Shown: positions 36,901 to 50,149 of the stretch, piece by piece | Layout of the letters: the number at the start of each line of letters is the position of its first letter | Numbering within the stretch: position 1 is the first letter of the stretch | Assembly (NCBI GenBank): GCA_963681505.1 | Contig: OY811985.1 | Coordinates: 6,802,073-6,866,072 of the forward strand | Length of the DNA stretch: 64,000 bases | DNA from: Eunapius fragilis | Taxonomy: Eukaryota > Porifera > Demospongiae > Spongillida > Spongillidae | Reading direction: 5' to 3' | Notes under the pieces: generated by a model | What the model was told of the DNA's origin: nothing | Database searches by the model: none | What the model saw: only the letters and a program-made list of their open reading frames with translations | Program-made: the position numbers and the translations under genes

Positions 36901-39900
36901 AGATGCCCACACTGATGGCCTAGATGCCCACACTGATGGCCTAGATGCCCACACTGATGGCCTAGATGTCCACACTGATGGCCTAGATGTCCACACTGAT
37001 GGCCTAGATGCCCACAGTGATGGCCTAGATGTCCACACTGATGGCCTAGATGTCCACACTGATGGCCTAGATGCCCACACTGATGGCCTAGATGCCCACA
37101 CTGATGGCCTAGATGCCCACACTGATGGCCTAGATGCCCACACTGATGGCCTAGATGTCCACACTGATGGCCTAGATGCCCACACTGATGGCCTAGATGT
37201 CCACAGTGATGGCCTAGATGTCCACACTGATGGCCTAGATGCCCACAGTGATGGCCTAGATGTCCACACTGATGGCCTAGATGTCCACACTGATGGCCTA
37301 GATGCCCACACTGATGGCCTAGATGCCCACACTGATGGCCTAGATGTCCACACTGATGGCCTAGATGTCCACACTGATGGCCTAGATGTCCACACTGATG
37401 GCCTAGATGCCCACACTGATGGCCTAGATGTCCACACTGATGGCCTAGATGCCCACACTGATGGCCTAGATGTCCACACTGATGGCCTAGATGTCCACAC
37501 TGATGGCCTAGATGTCCACACTGATGGCCTAGATGTCCACACTGATGGCCTAGATGCCCACACTGATGGCCTAGATGCCCACACTGATGGCCTAGATGCC
37601 CACACTGATGGCCTAGATGTCCACACTGATGACCTAGATGCCCACACTGATGGCCTAGATGCCCACACTGATGGCCTAGATGCCCACACTGATGGCCTAG
37701 ATGCCCACACTGATGGCCTAGATGTCCACACTGATGGCCTAGATGTCCACACTGATGGCCTAGATGCCCACAGTGATGGCCTAGATGTCCACACTGATGG
37801 CCTAGATGCCCACACTGATGGCCTAGATGTCCACACTGATGGCCTAGATGTCCACACTGATGGCCTAGATGCCCACACTGATGGCCTAGATGTCCACACT
37901 GATGGCCTAGATGTCCACACTGATGGCCTAGATGTCCACACTGATGGCCTAGATGTCCACACTGATGGCCTAGATGCCCACACTGATGGCCTAGATGCCC
38001 ACACTGATGGCCTAGATGCCCACACTGATGGCCTAGATGTCCACACTGATGACCTAGATGCCCACACTGATGGCCTAGATGCCCACACTGATGGCCTAGA
38101 TGCCCACACTGATGGCCTAGATGCCCACACTGATGGCCTAGATGTCCACACTGATGGCCTAGATGTCCACACTGATGGCCTAGATGCCCACAGTGATGGC
38201 CTAGATGTCCACACTGATGGCCTAGATGTCCACACTGATGGCCTAGATGCCCACACTGATGGCCTAGATGTCCACACTGATGGCCTAGATGCCCACACTG
38301 ATGGCCTAGATGCCCACACTGATGGCCTAGATGCCCACACTGATGGCCTAGATGCACACACTGATGGCCTAGATGCCTGCACATATTTACTTTGACAATG
38401 TCTAGCAGGAATAGGCCACCCCAGGATGAGGAGCCTAGCCACACCAACAGCTGTAAGAAGAACACCAGGTTAATTAGATCACATTTATAAATAGTTTTAA
38501 AATGCATACCTGGTCTTTGTGCACCAAGAGATAACACCTCTCGTGGATCAAGTCCTATTTAGGTATCATGTGCATGTGTGTGGTGTACATGGTGTACATG
38601 GTGTATGTGGTGTACATGGTGTATGTGGTGTACATGGTGTATGTGGTGTATGTGGTGTACATGGTGTATGTGGTGTACATGGTGTATGTGGTGTATGTGG
38701 TGTATGTGGTGTACATGGTGTACATGGTATATGTGGTGTACATGGTGTATGTGGTGTATGTGGTGTACATGGTGTATGTGGTGTATGTGGTGTACATGGT
38801 GTATGTGGTGTACATGGTGTACATGGTATATGTGGTGTACATGGTGTATGTGGTGTACATGGTATATGTGGTGTACATGGTATATGTGGTGTACATGGTG
38901 TATGTGGTGTACATGGTGTATGTGGTGTATGTGGTGTACATGGTGTACATGGTATATGTGGTGTACATGGTGTATGTGGTGTATGTGGTGTACATGGTGT
39001 ATGTGGTGTATGTGGTGTACATGGTGTATGTGGTGTATGTGGTGTACATGGTGTATGTGGTGTACATGGTGTACATGGTATATGTGGTGTACATGGTGTA
39101 TGTGGTGTACATGGTATATGTGGTGTACATGGTATATGTGGTGTACATGGTATATGTGGTGTACATGGTATATGTGGTGTACATGGTGTATGTGGTGTAT
39201 GTGGTGTACATGGTGTACATGGTATATGTGGTGTACATGGTGTATGTGGTGTATGTGGTGTACATGGTGTATGTGGTGTATGTGGTGTACATGGTGTATG
39301 TGGTGTATGTGGTGTACATGGTGTACGTGGTGTACATGGTGTATGTGGTGTACATGGTGTATGTGGTGTACATGGTATATGTGGTGTACATGGTGTATGT
39401 GGTGTACATGGTATATGTGGTGTACATGGTGTATGTGGTGTACATGGTATATGTGGTGTACATGGTGTATGTGGTGTATGTGGTGTACATGGTGTATGTG
39501 GTGTACATGGTGTACATGGTATATGTGGTGTACATGGTATATGTGGTGTACATGGTGTATGTGGTGTACATGGTGTATGTGGTGTACATGGGTGTGAGCA
39601 AGCAAGTAAGGATGTTACACATGTGGTATATAACACACCTCTCTGGTACAAACATCTGTCCTTGCAAACTGCGCTCTTCCCTCACTCCATAAACACTGGA
39701 ACAGTGCTGGGACAGGGTATGGTAGCCGCTAAAGGAAGTTTGAGATAGAAAGAATTCCATAATGTTCAAAGTGTTTATCCATGCACCTCCCCATATCTCC
39801 TCTCCACACATGCACCTCCCCACATTTCTCCACACATGCACCTCCTCATCCTCTCCACACATGTACCTCCTCATCCTCTCCACACATGCACCTCCTCATC

Positions 39901-42900
39901 CTCTCCACACATGCACCTCCCCATATCTCCTATCCACACATGCACCTCCCCATATCTCCTCTCCACACATGCACCTCCCCATATCTCCTCTCCACACATG
40001 CACCTCCTTATCCTCTCCACACATGCACCTCCTCATCTCCACACATGCACCTCCCCATATCTCCTCTCCACACATGCACCTCCCCACATCTCCTCTCCAC
40101 ACATGCACCTCCTCACATCTCCTCTCCACACATGCACCCCATATCTCCTCTCCACACATGCACCTCACCACATCTCCACTCCACACATGCACCTCCCCAC
40201 ATCTCTCCACACATGCACCTCCCCACATCTCCTCTCCACACATGCACCTCCCCACATCTCTCCACACATGCGCCTCCCCACATCTCTCCACACATGCACC
40301 TCCTCATCCTCTCCACACGTGCACCTCCCTATATCTCCACCCTCCACACATGCACCTCCCCATATCTCCTCTCCACAATTGCACCTCCATCTCCTTACCT
40401 CTAGTGTGTGAATGTGGGTATGTTCACCCTTGCCTCCCAGAAGTGACCAGAACTCTGGCGTCTCAAGTCCTTCCGCAAGTTTAACTGCATCACTGTCCAC
40501 AGAGCATATATACTAGTGATATTGGTACCTTACCATATTTGGGCATGCTGCAAACCATATTTGTACATGCTGCCATACCATATTTGTACATGCTGCATAC
40601 CATATTTGGCATATACTACACGTACCACATTGGTTTCAATGACACAGCTATTACCAACGCTGCCCTTCGTTCCACAGTAGAGGAGAAATGTCCACTCCAA
40701 GCAAAGATTTTGCTATCCGTGACAAGGACAAATGAGTGGGTGGAGTCAAGGGATGATGCAGTGGGTGAAACCTGCCATAAACCAAAGAACCAAAGTAGCA
40801 CAAGTGATAACAGTTCATACCTTGCAACAGATGGTCATACCTAACAACAGATGTGTATGCAGTTATATCATGAGTGTGAGTACAACTTGTTAGAAAGGAG
40901 TCACCCATCTCCTGCCATCAATCACACATCCACTTTACCCATATCTGCCTAACATCTATACCTCCCCACATACATACTCACACACCCACATACACACATA
41001 CACATGGACACACCCACAAACGCACCTCTGATGCTTTTATTCTCAATGTGGCATTTCCAGACACTTCATAAAGATGAATGCCTTTGATTTGCTGTTGAAC
41101 TTTATTTGATGATGGCTAAGTACAAGATAAGGCAATAAGGCATTAAGGCAGGATAAGGCATTAAGGCAGGATAAGGCATTAAGGCAGGATAAGGCATTAA
41201 GGCAGGATAAGGCATTAAGGCAGGATAAGGCATTAAGGCAGGATAAGGCATTAAGGCAGGATAAGGCATTAAGGCAGGATAAGGCATTAAGGCAGGATAA
41301 GGCATTAAGGCAGGATAAGGCATTAAGGCAGGATAAGGCATTAAGGCAGGATAAGGCATTAAGGCAGGATAAGGCATTAAGGCAGGATAAGGCATTAAGG
41401 CAGGATAAGGCATTTTTTAAGGCAGGGGTAAATTACCACCCAGTACCATCTCTAACAAGCATCTCCCTCCACCTTCCTCCACCCTTCCCACCTCCCTCCA
41501 CCCGTTCCACCTCCTTCCACCCCTCCCACCTCCTTCCACCCCTCCCACCTCCCTCCACCCCTCCCACCTCTCTCCACTTCTCCCTCCTCCCCCTTTGACA
41601 ATGTACCTGAAAGGCAAAGTTGCTGATTATAAACTTTCCTTTGAATACATTAAGCAGCTCATCTGTTTCTTTCCCCTGTGAGACAATCACTAGAGGCTGG
41701 TGGGTATAAGGGATTCACAATTAATGCTACCTCCAAATGCAAGCACTATATGTCATGCAACTTCAATTAATGCTCCTGATGCAAGCACTGAATGTAACTC
41801 TGATACTGGTATATCCATGTACCATTAATGTAACTCTGATACTGGTATATCCATGTACCATTATCATTTAGCACATTGTGGAGGGGGAAGAGCCACTCCT
41901 CCATCACTGCACTACATGCAGTAAGGTAACAGTGCAAAGCTAGCTACTAAAGTCTGCAACACCATCAAGGAAGTAAATGTTAATGGCTTTTTAATGAAAA
42001 TATTAAATTCATGCCCAATGTGTAGAAATCTACCAGCTATGTTGGGAACCTTGTGAAGCTTAACAATTAGTTAAAATTTAACAGGGGGTACTTTTAAAAT
42101 ATTTACTCAATTGGACCATTATTTTGTACCGCATCCAAAATAAACAATCATATTTTGATTCTACATGTATTGATACCTCTAATCTCGTCTTCTGCTTTTA
42201 CAATGTCTGTTCAAGAATACATTCTTTACTTTTTAGCCTCATTACTGGCGCCACCTTTAGACTGTGCAAACAAACAGTTCTCACTAAAATAACTGTTCAG
42301 AACCATAGTTTGCTTAGTGTTAGATAAGGGCCGCTCCTTGTACCTTTATTTGTTCTAGCTCCCAGAGGCCCTTTTTTATATGGACAGCGAGTCAGATACG
42401 GACGATATGTAATACATTCACACTTATTTGTTTGAGTTATGTAAACGTTTCGAAGTGTTTTCATGTGACATTAATTATCGTCAATAATAGTCTCGTTCAT
42501 TATATTCAACTCACTGAATTTTTAATAATACGTGATGGTCTGCGGAAAACATGTCTAACCTATTATTTAGACCCCAAAGACACCTTTTTTTAAAAAGGAG
42601 TGCATAATTTTTACTTCCTCAATGGTGTCGCGGACTTTAATAATGGTCAAGCAGCTGCCCTCATTACTCCATAGATAAGTAGCCAGATAAGGGTTAAATA
42701 TTTTTATGCACCTAGATAAGGGTTAAATCTTTTTATGCAGCTAGGTAAGTCTTTGTATGCAACCAAAGAAGTACTTACCACAGCCACACCCACCTTGGAA
42801 TCGCAGCCACGCCTACCTAGCACTCACCACAATGCCCCGAGGATCAAGATCAGCCAACTGCACAAGAGCCTTCATTGTTGCTTCTTCACAAGACCCTGCC

Positions 42901-43804
42901 TCCTTCCCCACCCACAGAAAGGTCACTCCACCTTTTTGAGAAATAAGGTAGATGCCTGCAGAGAAGAAGTGACCATACTGCTCCAGTGACACCAACTTTC
43001 TTTTGCCCTCAACAAGTTGATGTACCTGTGAGTGGGTGGGGTCAGGGGAGGGATTGGTAGAGGGAATGTGAGTGGGTGGGGTCAGGGGAGGGTTGGTATA
43101 GGGAATGTGAGTGGGTGGAGTCAGGGGAGGGGTTGGTAGAGGGAATGTGAGTGGTGGGGTCAGGGGAGGGATTGGTGGGTGGGGTCAGGGGAGGGTTGGT
43201 AGAGGGAATGTGAGTGGGTGGAGTCAGGGGAGGGGTTGGTAGAGGGAATGTGAGTGGTGGGGTCAGGGGAGGGATTGGTGGGTGGGGTCAGGGGAGGGGT
43301 TGGTGGGTGGGGTCAGGGGAGGGGTTGGTAGAGGGAATGTGAGTGGGTGGGTCAGGGGAGGGGTTGGTAGAGGGAATGGATATAGGATGGAGGCAGGAAC
43401 TCGTAAAAGTATAGGTGGGAGGGGTCAACATTCATGAACTCACTGTAGTTCCTCTTGATGCAGGGAAGACTACCTCATAATGCTTCTCTTCTTCAAGCTT
43501 TAGGTGCTCTGCACCTTGGGTCAATGAGAAGTCAACCAGAGGCCATGACAAGAAATGGGCACAAAATTCATCCGTCTCCCCTCCCTCTGTTACCACGGTG
43601 ATAGGCACCACAGAAGGGTATGACCGGTGGGTAAGGAACAGCTGCAAGTATCGAGACATGTAGTGACACTTTAACATGTGTTCTAAAAATGTCTGCAAAT
43701 GCAGTACCACTGACACATGTACACACATGCACATATAATAATATATATAAACACACACATGCTCAGATATACACACACACACACACGCATGCACACACAC
43801 ACAC

Positions 43805-43852
<48 letters not shown>

Positions 43853-46800
43853 TCTCATCTACCTCAGCTATGGGAAGACCGTTCATCCCAGCATGCTTTA
43901 CTGGTATCCAAACAAACAGCCTGGTAGCAGTATCCAGTACATGAGGCTCATGTGGTCCGAGAGAGGCGTGTACCAGAGGTGAGTTGACAATTTTGAAGGT
44001 AGAATTTGTATATCTGTAAAAACAAGTTGAATTGAAAAAATAGCCACCAAAATAAAAAATGAAAGGTACACCATTACGATATTCCACCCTTCTATAACCA
44101 TTATTACGCACCTGTATAGACATGCACCCTGTAAAGCATCGTTGTGGTAAGAAGTCTGCGGCTCTTGCAATTTCTCTTTGAACAGCTGCGCGAATGGCCA
44201 AGTCTCGTGACCCTGCACCTGCAATATTATGTAATAACTAGCTTGCACGGGCTGATTATTTACCACCTGTTCTAGCATACGTTACTACGCAACCTCTATA
44301 ACATGCCCGCGCAATACAAATACTTCATGAAATTATTAGTAACTACATGTTTTCGGCCTGTACTATGAGACTTGAGAGTGAACCACTACAATAGCGTTGC
44401 TTTAATTTTTACTGCATGTGATGGCCTGTACAGGCATGTAGGTTTTGTGGCACGTTGCTATGTAATTTTGTCCTATTGGTTGCTAGGTACGCGAACATAC
44501 CTAGCAACCAATAGGCGATGAGTTACGCGGACGTACGTACGTTGGAAATTATAGTATGTAATATCACCACGCCCATTGTCCACCCACTTTACCTCTCGAT
44601 GAACTACAACGCTTCCGGACAGTGAAGCGAGCAGTTGAAGGCAATACTGGTAGCTTGTTTGAATATCCACTGCGCTTGATTCTCTCCCTGTCCAGATATA
44701 TACGTGGTGAAACAGAGGACCATGTTTTTTTATCTGTGTACGGTATATAAATTCAAGTAGTTGCTTCGGCTGCATTTTTAATTCTCTTACCAGTAAGCAG
44801 ATAAATACAGAGTTTGGACTGAATGTGATCGTGTCCCATGACGTAACCTTGAGCAACGTGTTGGCCTGTAGAAGGAAAGGTTGTTAAGTTTGTGTGCGGT
44901 TGATATGGTATAGGCAATTTTTTTTTATTGGAGCACACTTCTGCGGTGATTTTTACAAGCACATGTAATTAAAATCGTCTATGAAATGTTTTATTTATGG
45001 CCTTCCCCGCCCCCCCCCCCCCCCCCCCCCCCCCGCGTAATTATGAAAACCTTACAAAAGGTACATACCTTTAGTTTCCATACAAAGAGTTGGTCACAGC
45101 TTGGCCCATGTCTGATCTCTCTGAATACTCGAGGGATTTTCCTGCTGCTCATTGCTTCCTTAATCAGCCTTTCAACTGCCACCTGCGCCATGGCAACCAT
45201 CTTTTCATGATGGTCCTCCAATAACTTGTTGAGGTGGGGAAGATTGGCAGGTGTCATGTACCGTGGAGAGCCATCTGACCCTCGCCTCGTCTGGAGTGGC
45301 GGCAGGGGTGCAGCAATAGGTGGGGCAGTAGGTGTGGCAGTGGGTGTGGCAATCTCCCTTTTCACGTTGCTGGCACTCTGGGATATGGTTAAAGGACTAG
45401 TGGAGGAAAGTGACCTTCTTTGCTTAGGTGGAGTTGGAGAGTCTTTCTCATCTGGTGAGATGGGACCTCTTGTTACCGTGCTACTGTTTGTCGGTCCTGG
45501 AGATGGTTGGGTACCCCTGGTGTCCATCACCTGCCTCTTCTCTTCTTCGTCTTCATCCTCAGACTCTGCTATTACCTCCAGTGACTGTGTTCTGGCTAGG
45601 CTTGGTGCAAAAGTGGTTAGTTCTATTGTGCCCTCATATGTCTCTACATTGGTTTCCATATTTTCTTTTGTTACTGATAGGTCATGTTTTACCTCTTCCC
45701 CAGACTTTCCTATCCCCCGAAACATCTTTAGCATGTGACTGACATTACCATTGATGACGACATCACTCCCTGCCAGGGGTTTTGTAATGGGCGGACCCTC
45801 TGGCTTGCTATCTCCCAGCTGGGCCATCCTTCGGTGGATTTCTGATGAAAGTTTTCGTTCTGGTATCATTGCCAAACCTCCCTGGCTACTTTGGGCCAGG
45901 TCGTCCTTGACAACAAAGGTGTCGTCACTAGCAACACTGCAGGCATCCACGTCATTGCTTTCTCTTTCAGTATGACCAGGCCACGCCTCCTTGATATGGT
46001 CCAGTCCTTCCATACTTCCCCACCTTTGCAGTGGGGAATGGTTGCTTTGCACGTCATGGCCGTCCATGGGTGCACTGTCATGGCCGTCCATAGGTGCACT
46101 GTCATGGCCATCCATAGGTGCACTGTCTTCTAAAGGTTCTGCAGATGAGGTGATGATGGTTGTATCAGATGTGGTTATGACTTGATGTGGGTGTTTGAAT
46201 GGTTTTGAGTGGTGGCCTCTTCCAGTCATGTTTTCTTGTTCACTGGTTGGGTCTTGTGTTCCAATAGAGGCACCCCTACTTTCTTCCTTGTCATTCATGT
46301 CATGGTATGGCTTAACCATCTTTTCAGAGACCTTGTCTGATAGCACTCCGTGGAAGATGTCAGTCAGCTCCTTTAAGTTGTCAGGTCCTTGGACTACCAC
46401 TGCATCTATACTCAAATCCCTTTCCTTGTTGGAGGCAGCAACAGTATGTTGAGATTCATGGATGTGTTTATTGGCCTTGCTAAGGTCCCCATCTCTATCT
46501 CCATGGTGATGGCCTGTCCTGCTAAGGTCCCCATCTCTATCTCCATGATGATGGCCTGTCTTGCTAAGGTCCCCATCTCTATCTCCATGGTGATGGTCTG
46601 TCTTGCTAAGGTCCCCATCTCTATCTCCATGGTGATGGTCTGTCTTGCTAAGGTCCCCATCTCTATCTCCATGGTGATGGTCTGTCTTGCTAAGGTCCCC
46701 ATCTCTATCTCCATGGTGATGGTCTGTCTTGCTAAGGTCCCCATCTCTATCTCCATGGTGATGGCCTGTCTTGCTATGGTCCCCTCCATCTCTCTCCTTT

Positions 46801-49800
46801 GACCTTCTTTTAACCTTCTTTTCTTCTGTGTTTGGTTCCAATAGGCTGACATTAACTCCCGCAATAGGAAATGTCTTGTCATAGGGTGAGTCATTATCAG
46901 CATCAGGGGAAGGAGATGGAGATGAACCCTGTTGTGTTTTTAAGATATGGTGTGGAGTGGTATGACTGCTGGCTTTGTGCTTTGGTTGAGAGACCTTGGG
47001 AGGTGTAGTGGCATTCTGGGTGGTTCTGAGGGGTGTGGCCTCCTTTTCATTGGTGGTATCTGTGTGTGAGAGCTATTAAGAGTTGTGGGGATCTGGCACG
47101 TGTTAGGATATGGCTAGACCATGGAAAGGAAAGGCCACATCCCAAAGGTCATGCATCCCTTCTCCCTCTCCTCCCTCTCATCCCTCTCCTCCCTCTCATC
47201 CCCTCCCCTCCCCTCTCCTTCCCTACTCCTGCTCCCTCCTTCCCAAAGGAAATGTGTCACCACACACATTTATTGACTTCTTACGTTTCTGATCCATTCG
47301 CTTAGTCATGTTTTGTTCTTCCATACAAGGTGCTGCCTCAACTACATGTGAGGAAGAAGTTTGGGTATCTTCCTCCTTCACCATCTTCTCCCCCTCCTTC
47401 ACAATCTCCTCCCCCTCATTCACCATCTCCTCCATTACTTTGTTCTTTGACTGTTTTTTAACCTGTTTTGCAGTTGGTTGCCCTAGGGCCTGCTTCAGCC
47501 CATGCTCCTTCTCTTCAGGTTGCCCTAGGGCTTGCTTCAGCTCATGCTCCTTCTCTTCAGGTTTTTTCTCTCTTCCCTTGGACCCATGGTGCATGTCTCC
47601 ATCATCCTGGGGCACCTCCCCCTCATCTGGAGTGCTTTTCTTATATGCTGATAGCTTTAACCTCATCTTCAGTGGCAGTTTGGTCTTCTTCTTAGTGGCA
47701 TCATTACCCTCTTCACCATTGCTCTGCTTCCAACTATTTTTCCATAACCTTTTCAGGATACTCAAGTTGGTAGATGAGCCTTCTAATGGCTTAATCCCAT
47801 CAGCAGAAAGGTCAGATAGTGGGGAATCTCCTGGATCAGCTGGGGAATCCCCTAGCTTTAATTTATCCTATGATGAATATGAATTGGATAGAGTTTAATG
47901 CTGCATGCTATTGGAGTGTGAGGTGGGGGGGAGGGGTGGGGTGGACATGAGGTGGGGGAGGGGAGGGGTGGGCAGGAGGTGTGGTGACTGCAGGATGGAT
48001 GTTGGATAGCCCAGGGGCAGGATCATAAACCACACACACCTTCACTGGTACATCCACTTGTATTGGGCCAGCATGTGTTTGAGAAGAGCCAGGCTTCTCA
48101 AAGAGGAAAGGCTGAAGTGGGGGCCTTGGCTTTGATGGTGTCTCTTTCAATTCCAAACCCTAGATGGATGATTCAGTTGATCAACATGCATTACCAAGTT
48201 AACTACCACACTAGGGGTCAGATCTTGAATATTGTAATGATACTGGCAATATTTGGTCTCATTCTACACACACCCACTTCATCCTCACCTCGTCATGTGA
48301 CCCCTCACCTTGTCATGTGACCCCTCACTTGTCATGTGACCCCCCTCACCTTGTCATGTGATGCATCTCACCTCATCACATGACCCCCACCTCATCATGT
48401 GACCCTCTCACCTCATCACATGACCCCCTCTCACCTCATCATGTGACCCCTCTTTGGTGTGCTTGTTCTGTGGTTGGCCACGCTGGGATCGTAAAGATCC
48501 GACGACAGCCACGTTGCTCAGAGAGGAGTATGCAGGGTTGAAAGGATCTATACCTTCTTCAAGGATCTGATGCAGCCCTGGTAGAGGTATTGTGGTCTGC
48601 AGAGGGTAACAGATCAATGCCCCAGCCCAGGGGACATATCAAAACACTTAAAGGTTCATTGGGGGTGCGGCTATATGAGGATGGCTAGGACAGTTCGGTT
48701 TGTTGTAATAAAATGTAATGGAAGGAAGGTAGGGAGGGTGTAGGAAGAGAAGGGGACTAATGATGGTGCAGGATAACGGTGGATGTGAGAGTACAACTGT
48801 GTTTAGGCTGGCCACACAGTCGCACACACAGCAGGAGGTACACACAGCAGGAGGTAAACACACAGGAGGTACACACAGCAGAAGGTACACACACAGTAGG
48901 AGGTACACACACAGCAGGAGGTACACACAGCAGGAGGTACACACAGTAGGAGGTACACACAGCAGGAGGTACACACACAGCAGGAGGTACACACAGCAGG
49001 AGGTACACACACAGCAGGAGGTACACACAGTAGGAGGTACACACAGCAGGAGGTACACACACAGCAGGAGGTACACACACAGCAGGAGGTACACACAGTA
49101 GGAGGTACACACAGCAGGAGGTACACACACAGCAGGAGGTACACACAGCAGGAGGTACACACACAGCAGGAGGTACACACAGTAGGAGGTACACACAGCA
49201 GGAGGTACACACACAGCAGGAGGTACACACACAGCAGGAGGTACACACAGTAGGAGGTACACACAGCAGGAGGTACACACACAGCAGGAGGTACACACAG
49301 TAGGAGGTACACACAGCAGGAGGTACACACAGCAGGAGGTACACACAGCAGGAGGTACACACACAGCAGGAGGTACACACACAGCAGGAGGTACACACAC
49401 AGCAGGAGGTACACACACAGTAGGAGGTACACACACAGCAGGAGGTACACACACAGTAGGAGGTACACACACAGCAGGAGGTACACACACAGTAGGAGGT
49501 ACACACAGCAGGAGGTACACACACAGCAGGAGGTACACACACAGTAGGAGGTACACACAGCAGGAGGTACACACACAGTAGGAGGTACACACACAGCAGG
49601 AGGTACACACACAGCAGGTGGTACACACACAGTATTTGCTTTGTTGTGATAAAATCTATCACCAGAGTGAACTACAATTAGTGTTTTAACCCATAGTTTA
49701 TGCAATCTCTAAATGACAAGTGGATGGGGTAGGTCAAATTTAAGAGGCCTCACAGCTTCCTTCTCTGCCTCCTTCCATTTGGCCTCCTGTTCTTCTGCAC

Positions 49801-50088
49801 TCACATCAGCCAAAAGTGCTTCTTCAAACTTTCGTTGCTTTTCAATGTCTTCAAACTTTAACAGAGACGAAAACTTTAAGGTAATCCAGAGGGGTAAGTG
49901 GTATGGAGGGAAGAAGGCATGAGGAAGAGGGCATGGGAAGAAGGCTTGGGGAAGAGGACACAGGGACATGGAGGGAAACATTACATAGGCTACAAACAGT
50001 TCTCACCTCCAATTCTTTAGGAAGCAAAGCTGCCTCACGATGTGGACTCTGAGATGGTGTAACCTATAGCAAATGGCAGATCATTAAA

Positions 50089-50149
<61 letters not shown>

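Larger units (their letters stand above)
34093..44865 (-). other. Five gelsolin-like repeats of the chimera
   Basis: Each repeat shows the family pattern of core strand, 'VFxLDT..xVYxWxG' strand and 'V.EGxExxxF..LF' end. Repeat 1: [16 protein letters not shown], then [17 protein letters not shown]. Repeat 2: [20 protein letters not shown], then [16 protein letters not shown]. Repeat 3: [20 protein letters not shown], then [17 protein letters not shown]. Repeat 4: [20 protein letters not shown], then [18 protein letters not shown]. Repeat 5: [11 protein letters not shown], then [16 protein letters not shown]. Five repeats, as in supervillin, but no villin headpiece follows. Calcium-site acidic residues look incomplete, so scaffolding may dominate over severing. 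Confidence 0.78.

Noticed and set aside
34148..38537. Three overlapping open frames of about 1,400-1,460 codons
   Set aside because: They are a by-product of a 21-bp tandem repeat whose period is a multiple of three. Flanking splice sites place the array in an intron of the minus-strand chimera.
38519..39883. Several 340-440-codon open frames on both strands
   Set aside because: They are readings of a 9-bp repeat (Cys/Gly/Val or Thr/Tyr/Met strings) in an intron.
48648..49705. Cys-rich 300-codon frames (CTSCCVYLL type) suggesting a secreted Cys-repeat protein
   Set aside because: They are shadows of a 15/17-bp intronic minisatellite with no signal peptide or conserved spacing.
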